Source: Oscarella lobularis
Lineage: Eukaryota > Porifera > Homoscleromorpha > Homosclerophorida > Oscarellidae
Direction of reading: 5' to 3'
Assembly (NCBI RefSeq): GCF_947507565.1
Contig: NC_089175.1
Span: forward strand, 3,833,733-3,897,732
DNA length: 64,000 bases
Below are positions 57,149 through 64,000 of the stretch, one piece after another (within the stretch, counting starts at the first letter, position 1; each line of letters starts with the position of its first letter). The notes below the pieces were generated by a model that was given only the letters and a program-made list of their open reading frames with translations, searched no databases and had not been told where the DNA came from. The translations under genes were made by a program, and so were the position numbers.

Positions 57149-59018
57149 ATGACACTGGACTACATTCTGCTGCTCATCTACTGGGCAGTGCAGAGACTCG
57201 AAGGTTTGACTACTACACAGTAGTATATAGCCACAGGCAGCCGTTGACACAAAGTGCACACAACGAGTCCCCAAAGGTGATGATGCTTAGTTAGTGCTTC
57301 TGCATGTACGCACGCACAGCAGACCGATGAGTCACCACTTTTGCTTTGACTCCACCCCTACGACTCCACCCCTATTGTTGTTGGTCACGCGACCTTTTAG
57401 GAGCAACGGTGCAGCTAGATTTGACGTCGGGTCGTTTGCCCACGCCCGGTCAAACGGCCACATTTTCATGCTCTGTGACCGGCTCTGGTACTATAATTCG
57501 CTGGGAAAAAGACAACACAGTGCTCAATCTAACGAACGTCCGCTACGAATCAAACCAAAAACTGTCATCTCTTAAAATCCCGTCTTTGGTGAAAACAGAT
57601 GCCGGATTTTATCAATGTTTCGCTATGGTTAATGGAATAGAAGAGAACGACTTCGTATATCTTGACATATTAGGTGAAGAAGACCTTTAGAATCTCTATG
57701 AATGAAACTGACTTTGCTTTTATAGTGAACCCTGAAATTTCTTATAAACCATTCACTGTCGCAACTGAAGGTGAGACAGTCACTCTCGGTTGTCCATGCA
57801 AATACTTCACCAAAATGGGTTGGACGTTTAATGGAGTTAACGTCAGTCGTAAACCGGGCTATAGTTTGAACCGAGAGAAGACCTATCTGACAATCAATCG
57901 AGTGTCTCGGGTGCACGCCGGGCAATACGTTTGTACTGCGGTCAACCACAATCAACCTTACACGGCGACGGGTACACTCTCTCTGGTTGTCCATTGTGCG
58001 TATATGCTGGTCACTTAGAAGAACGCTTTATTAGTTCGTGGCATTTTTTGCAGATGCCGCTGATGCCGTTCTTCGCGGTCCGGTAAATGGAACCGTCATC
58101 GAAGGCGACGATGTGGACTTCTACTGCAATGCATCTGGACTTCCCACGCCACAAATAGAGTGGAAGAAAAACGAGATGCTCGTTTCAGAGTTGGGAAGCA
58201 GTCGGTATGAAATCAGGTTAGACGGAAAAGTTCTATCGATCTCAAGCGTCCAGACGAGCGATACGAGCAACTACACTTGCTTTGTCAACAATAGCATAGG
58301 CGGAACATCTAAGTTTCTCCGATTAACCGTAGAAGGTATAGATAACACATAACACTTGAAATATAAAGTGAAACTAAGGCAATTTTATCAAGGACCGCCC
58401 TTCTCGCCGAAGCTCTTGAAGGCTAACATAACTATCATCAATGCCAACTCTATTAGCATGTATGTCCATTGGACTGTTCCCTTCAACGGGAATAGTGCCA
58501 TAAAAGGGTATACATTGTACTATCGCCAAAAAGGACACGCCTTTTGGCATGTAATGCTGGTACACAGCTCCCAAGTCTCTGCCACTGTGCCTATCAACTT
58601 ATCTGACTCGAGAGATTTTGAGTTCTACGTCACGGCTGCGAATCTACACGGATCGTCTGAAGAATCGGCCATTCTTCAAGTATCTGCGAATAGTTTTCTT
58701 GACTTTGCACCACCAAGTTCGTCGTCAGAACCAACAGGCAATAAAATTTACTGAATGAAGTATACGATTACCTAATATAGCCGTCCACGTTTAGATATGG
58801 AAGACGACGGTCTCTCGGAGTCAAGTGTTATTGCCGTTGCTGTTTCTGGTTTTGCAATTTCTATCTTGACTACAGCTGCTCTAATTATGTTGGTTTATAG
58901 ACGAAAGCGTTGGGCTCTTTATCCGCACGAGCCAAACGGGACGGTACAAATGCTTCGGGTCAGATCTTCCTTATCACAGTCTTCGCAGCCTTCGATTGCA
59001 AGCGAAACCCAAGTATGA
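57149..59018 (+). CDS. Gamma-type receptor (about 482 aa)
   Basis: Exons 57149-57203, 57401-57673, 57726-57995, 58054-58335, 58393-58737, 58795-59018. The signal reads MTLDYILLLIYWAVQRLEG. The start codon differs from other gamma genes: a 2-base deletion removes their ATG and puts the upstream ATG in frame. Ig1-Ig3 have paired Cys; FN3 HWTVPFNGNSAIKGYTLYYR; TM VIAVAVSGFAISILTT; tail RRKRWALYPHEPNGTVQMLR ends ETQV. GC donor at 58738. Intact and the most diverged gamma copy. Confidence 0.88.
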
Positions 59019-59312
59019 CTCTGGTATTCAAAGTTTGTACGGTTGTTTTCTAAAAATTAAAATAATTTTGGGTCTATATCGTAATGGCACTATGCAGGCC
59101 AGATCTTCTAATTAATAACAGAGTCTTCCCTGTAACCCTTAGGCCTGGGTTGACTCTCTTACCGTCATACGGGAAAAGGGAGAAGGACCGAGATATGACT
59201 CCGTTCCATTGCGCAAGAGTTCATATTATACGGGACGCTATTACGTAGCTATTTCGCAGTCGCCACGACGTACGTCAGTTGTACGCTTCCTAAGATTGGT
59301 GTTAGAAAAAAG

Positions 59313-62233
59313 ATGACTCAGAGCCACCAGAGGTACAGTATTACTAAGAGGCCCAGTTTCACGCAGTGAGAACCTAAAGAGGAGGGGTCCACGCACAGTA
59401 AGTGCATGCCGATCGACTTCGCGTTCAAGTTACTTCCCCGGTATGATAAGTTTCATGCATATATATCATGTCTGTATACCGTCATTATCTGAACCGATCG
59501 AGAGAAGAACTGTGCAACTCGGTGGTTGCGGTTTTTTAGTCCCCCGCTTTGCTAGTGTCATGCACTGCCCGGCCGGGATTACTGTACAAAATCTTTGTTG
59601 CAGCCTTTTGAAAGATCTAAATGGCATCTGTTTTCTGATACTACTAGTAGTGCACCTTCAGGTCGCCAAAGCAGGTGAAAATTCGCGGTTTCGTTATACA
59701 TAGATGCGCATGTCGTCATGCGTTCACGTGATGTATCTACCGTAGCCGTAAAAGGAGCCGACGGCCTCGTCAAGATCAAGATCCGAACTTTCCGTGCCGT
59801 CAGTGGCTACAACAGCACCGTCGCATCGTGCTACACGCAAGGCGATCACCCAAATCTGAAGGTCTCCTGGAAGAAGGATGGTCGTCACATCGACGACGTC
59901 GCTGACAATCGTTTCTCGTCGAGTGTGAGAATAAAATCGGGGCCGTCGACTCACTTCTACCTTGACTTCAACCCGGCGTTGAGCAGCGACAACAACACCG
60001 TCATTACATGTCAGCTGGACGGCGAAAAAGAAAGCGAGTCGGCTCGTTTGATCGTGTTCGGTACGGAGACTGTCATCATAGATATACATGTAGCATCAAT
60101 GACGCAATTGTTTTAGACTCCGCTCCAATAGTTAAAGCCATTGGAGATGGCGTTGTTACACTACAGGAAAGATCATTATTTCATCCTCAAGTTCAAATAG
60201 ATTTCCAGGGAGGACAGCTCTACCTGATTGTCTCTCAAAATGGAAAGGCGTTCCAGCAAACATCAGTTGATGGTGTTTATGGGACAAAAGACGTGCTATT
60301 GTCCCCCATTAGGGTTGACGTGAAGATGAATGGTCGTCTATCTATTATTGCTTTTATGGACGGTCTTCGCTTCATTTACGATATTTTTCGTTTGATCGTT
60401 GTCAATCAAACGGCTACTGCAGCGTTTTCTCCGCCGCCATCTTCACCTTCATCATGTAAGTTGTTATAATAAAATTTTGCTAATCTAATAATTAGTGACA
60501 GATGACGGTGACCCTACTACAGAGTCTATTGGCGATAGTGACAGCAGCAGCAGAGGCAGTAGTGCAAAAAATACAACTCCGGCAATTACTCCGATTCCTC
60601 CAAGTCCTACATCAACAAGTCCTATGTCAACGAGTCCTACGTCAACAAGTGCGTATGATTTAGATAATTCTAGTCTTGTGCCTTTTGCATCAGAATCTTT
60701 GCATGACAACAGTAATGAGATACGCACGTTCATCGCTTACGTTTTATTTATTTTTAGGCACGTCATGGGCAGTCATTGCTGGCTTAGTTGGCGTCCTTCT
60801 TGCTATCCTCGTAGCGGTGTTGGTCTTAATTTATAAATTAAGAAACAAAACGCCTATTAGTAGAGATGATCCGGAAGGCATTGTAGAAACTTCTCCAAGG
60901 AGACTGCCCGCAGCTCCAAGTCATATCAGCACGGACTCGGGTTTGACGCAGTGCGAGGAGAATAGCGCGGCCGACCCGGAGCAGTGTGAGGAGAACAGCG
61001 TGACAGACTCGGAGCAGTTGGAACCAAATAGCCGCGTGATCAATGAACGCGATGAAACAACCGTGGCAATAGTAAGTTTCTTCTAGGGCTGTTTGCAGAA
61101 ATTATTCAAGAAAGCAACGATCGCTTAGGAACCGACACTCGATCCGCTCACGGATAATAGAATAGTTCCGCTACGTCGAATCAGTCAGAGTGAAATTGTG
61201 TACGACGAAGAACGTGATTTTCTCGGCAGCGGCTGCAGTGGCGAAGTCTATCGCGCAAGACTAAGGAAAAGCAGCGACGTTGTAGCAATCAAAGTTTTTC
61301 TGAAGAGACGAATATTACCACAGTAAGTTTATATGTAATGCTAAACTGATTTTATTTGTACACATGGGCTGTTTTATCTGTGCAGGCAATCGACGCTGTT
61401 AGACAAAGAGGCTAGAATTTTATTGAGAATTAAGCCGCATCCTCATATTCTCAGTCTTATTGGCATCAGCGCTTCTCCTGGATTCTACGCATTAGTCATG
61501 GAGTACATCGGTGGTGGTGACTTATTTCAAGTCTTAACCTCCACTGATGATCGCAGCATAGAGCTGTGGGACAATCGCCTCGACATTGCCAATCAAATCG
61601 CTCTGGGAATGTCTCATCTGCACAAGAACGAACCAACCGTCATTCATCTCGACCTCAAGTCAAACAACGTCCTTGTGAACAAGAAAACGCGAGGAGGAAG
61701 AACGATATATATATGCAAAGTAGGTCAACGCGGCTAACCAATAGTATTATGTATTTTTCATATATAGATTTGCGATTTTGGTCTTGCAAAAATGACCAAC
61801 GTTAGCTCTGTGACTCAGTACCGCCAAGAGGGCCAGACTCCTGGAGGCACTGTTACGTACATCGCACCGGAACGATATCAGGTGGTCACGTACGGCGCCG
61901 AGGATGGCAAAGAAAAGAGAGAAATCGCCAAGAAATCAGACGTCTTCAGTTACGGAATTCTACTATGGGAAATTAAAGAACGAGAGCGTCCGTACGAAGG
62001 TATACGTACGTAGGCATCAGGTTATTGTTTTTTACAGGTTTTTTCTATAAGGAATGCCGAACGAAGCAATTCACTCACGCACGAAAGAGGGATGTCCACT
62101 CCCAAAGGGAAAAGTCGAGGCTCCGCGAGATTACACATCTCTTCTGAGTAACTGCGTCAGGTTCAATCCTTTAGAGAGGCCCTCGTTTGATGAAATCGTC
62201 AGTTTCCTAGGAACTAAACAAACTACTCTCTAA
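59313..62233 (+). CDS. Ig-ectodomain receptor kinase with extended juxtamembrane region (about 733 aa)
   Basis: Exons 59313-59332, 59604-59674, 59755-60060, 60117-60455, 60502-60711, 60758-61071, 61129-61322, 61386-61719, 61768-61999, 62052-62233. The start exon is 20 bases (MTQSHQ) where other copies have five. Signal CFLILLVVHLQVAKAG. The ectodomain is clearly diverged from the other kinases (VSWKKDG, RFSSSV), but the kinase half is nearly identical to 3959 and 47219 (GSGCSGEVY, HLDLKSNNV, CDFGLAKM, IAPERY). The 60758 exon adds an acidic Ser-rich juxtamembrane segment with a QCEENS repeat, shared with 22909. Single SEIVYDEER. C-terminus QTTL. The domain-2 intron has an ordinary GT donor (60456), unlike the other copies. 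Intact. Confidence 0.88.
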
Positions 62234-62576
62234 GTTAGGATCAGTTTATATTTCGCTAAATAACAAGAGCTGCATATTGGGATTGAAAGACCCCTTTGAT
62301 TTTTTGTGTAAGTCAATTCGGACGTATACAGTACGCTGTCTCGTACCGTCTCGTACTACATGTATTTATGTGTAGAGGAGATATATTTATCTGCCATTGT
62401 GTCACGTGATATTCGATCCTCATCAACAAAGCACGGAGCATAGACGCTTTCTCCTTCTGTCGTGTACACGGCGTCCCGCCAATGTCTAGCCAAACTATTG
62501 TGCTGCGGTAAGCCACCGTCGATCGCCTCGCAAGTCAAAGTCGTTGTCTCCGTAGGTTAGAACTCGCAAACCGGCT
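62234..62576 (+). other. Post-kinase spacer and recurring block
   Basis: Copy of the block at 6719 (about 62385-62560). No gene. Confidence 0.5.
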
Positions 62577-63017
62577 AAAAGAAGACGCGCGTTGGTCAAT
62601 GGCGCTGGTAAGGGAGACAGAAACGTCAAGGCTATTGACATTATCGCAGTGGATGAAGTAGACTCACTAGGTTTAGAATTTCACGTCATCAGGACACTGC
62701 TGCTCGAAGCATCTAAGCTTTCAAACGTTTTTTCAAGCGTCTACGAACGTCCATACGCACCAACGTTATCTCTACCACCAAAAGGCAATGTCAAGTCGTG
62801 AAGAATATAGGATCTATGCGTGGACGGTCTCTCTGAATCAATCGGTTCTGTCTTGACTACATTGGCTCTCATTTTCTTAGTGAAAAAGCGACAGCGGTCG
62901 TCTTGTTATCCGTAGCAGTACCAAGTGTGACAAAAAAGGTATTAGTATTCAACTTATGCAATATGTCAATTAAGTATTTTTGATTAGATAATTGTGAACG
63001 GCTTGAAACTCAAGTAC
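62577..63017 (+). pseudogene. Relic of alpha-type FN3-TM-tail exons (copy 5 of 5)
   Basis: As 6926-7370, with the same disabling changes. Spacer 63018-63454 follows and leads to the last gamma signal exon. Confidence 0.75.
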
Positions 63018-63454
63018 ACGACATCACTTATCATTTTGGAGATTTTTACGCCTAGCGCTCAGAAATTTAGGCAGCATTCTTTTACGGTTGCAAGGGATTT
63101 TTATCAGTAGAAACGGTTTTACGCAAAGAGACGAGGAATCTTATGATAGTAAGTTTAATCTTTTTCAATTTACCTAATTTCATTACTCGTTTAGCTAATT
63201 CAATTTGCTCCAAACAATATTAAGCGCGCCTGCGCACATTCACCTGAATCGATTGCCCCGCTGTTCCACTGGTATTTTCTGGACAGTTTTACAGAGCGTG
63301 AGAACCTTTTACTTACCAGCTCGTTTTTGACCGAGGTATCGCAGGTTGCAGGAACTGATTTCCGACCTTCAAGGAGCGGGCCCGCCGCGTATAGTAGCGG
63401 AAACGGCTTACTTCCTGTAGCAGTACTACTGTTTCCAGCTGACTGCATGACACT

Positions 63455-63969
63455 ATGGACTACATCCTGCTTCTCATGATCTACGTGGCAGTGCAAAGAC
63501 TCGGAGGTTTGATTTTAGTTACTGCACAGTAGTATATAGCCACAAGCAGGCGTTGACCGCAAAGTACACAAAAGAGTCCCCAAAGGTGCTTTTGTACGCA
63601 GACGCACAGTCACGTCGATGAGTCTCCCGTTTTTACAAAGCAATAGCGTTGCCCGCCTTCTCCCCTATTGTTGCTCACGCCACTATTTACACGTAGGAGC
63701 AACGGTGCGGCTAGCTTTGACATCGAATCCTTTGCCCACGCCTGGTCAAAATGCCACATTTTTATGCTCTGTGACCGGTTCTGGTACTATAATTCGCTGG
63801 GAAAAAGACAATACGGTGCTCAATCTAACGAACCCTCGCTACGTATCAACACAAAAACTGTCATCTCTTGACATCCTGTCTTTGGTGAAAACAGATTCCG
63901 GAATGTATCAATGTGTCGCTATGGTTAGCGGAATAGAAGAGAGCGACTTCTTCTATCTTGATGTATTAG
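63455..63969 (+). CDS. Gamma-type receptor, 5' part (continues beyond window)
   Basis: Exons 63455-63506 (signal MDYILLLMIYVAVQRLG) and 63697-63969 (Ig1 with FLCSV, IIRWEKDN and YQCVAM). Both splice sites are conserved and neither the nonsense codon of 7801 nor the bad junction of 27046 is present, so this copy is open as far as it can be seen. Ig2 and the rest lie outside the window. Confidence 0.82.
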
Positions 63970-64000
63970 GTGAAGACCGTCTAGTAGAATCTCTATAAAT

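Noticed and set aside
1-64000. Transposons, CRISPR arrays or bacterial operons
   Set aside because: No transposase or reverse transcriptase frame, no terminal repeats around a unit, no spacer-repeat array. The large repeats are explained by tandem duplication of gene blocks.

Overview
The window looks like a compact early-branching animal genome, most likely a sponge. This is an inference from gene content: there is no ribosomal or mitochondrial marker. The reasons are spliceosomal introns, often only about 50-70 bases long, tightly packed genes, and exons that each encode one immunoglobulin (Ig) or fibronectin type III (FN3) domain. It is one continuous gene-family cluster, and every supported gene is on the + strand.

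Four gene classes alternate. Class 1 genes are type I membrane proteins of about 480 aa: signal peptide, three Ig domains, FN3, transmembrane (TM) helix and short tail. They fall into three subfamilies that I call alpha (35, 14381, 33692, 42267), beta (1694, 17136, 36452, 45002) and gamma (7801, 27046, 51053, 57149, 63455). Class 2 genes are receptor kinases (3959, 22909, 47219, 59313): one Ig-like domain, one Cys-free beta-rich domain, a Ser/Thr/Pro stalk, a TM helix and a TKL-like non-RD protein kinase. Class 3 genes (19408, 38692, 53978) share the class 2 ectodomain but replace the kinase with a short 11-residue-repeat coiled coil. Class 4 genes are two TRAF-like RING/zinc-finger/MATH proteins (10346, 29625), each followed by two unrecognised exon sets.

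Layout: alpha-beta-kinase-gamma(broken)-TRAF-hypotheticals (1-14.1 kb); alpha-beta-coiled coil-beta(broken)-kinase(frameshifted)-gamma(broken)-TRAF-hypotheticals (14.4-33.4 kb); alpha-beta-coiled coil-beta(broken) (33.7-41.9 kb); a recombination junction near 42.0 kb; alpha(broken)-beta-kinase-gamma (42.3-52.9 kb); a truncated class 2/3 remnant, coiled coil, gamma, kinase and the start of another gamma (53.3-64 kb). About 19.28 kb is present twice in tandem (roughly 3.0-22.0 and 22.0-41.3 kb) with few differences. A decayed FN3-TM-tail fragment recurs downstream of each kinase gene and also after the 53978 coiled-coil gene.

My reading is that this is a rapidly duplicating recognition locus in which variable Ig receptors, Ig receptor kinases, kinase-less partner receptors and a TRAF adaptor are physically linked. 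Nearly every intact receptor of all three classes ends in a class I PDZ ligand (X-S/T-X-V/L), which suggests recruitment to a common PDZ scaffold. The sequence shows the architectures, the linkage and the duplications. An allorecognition or immune role is inference. Gene models were spliced by eye using frame, phase and comparison between paralogues; no transcript evidence was available.
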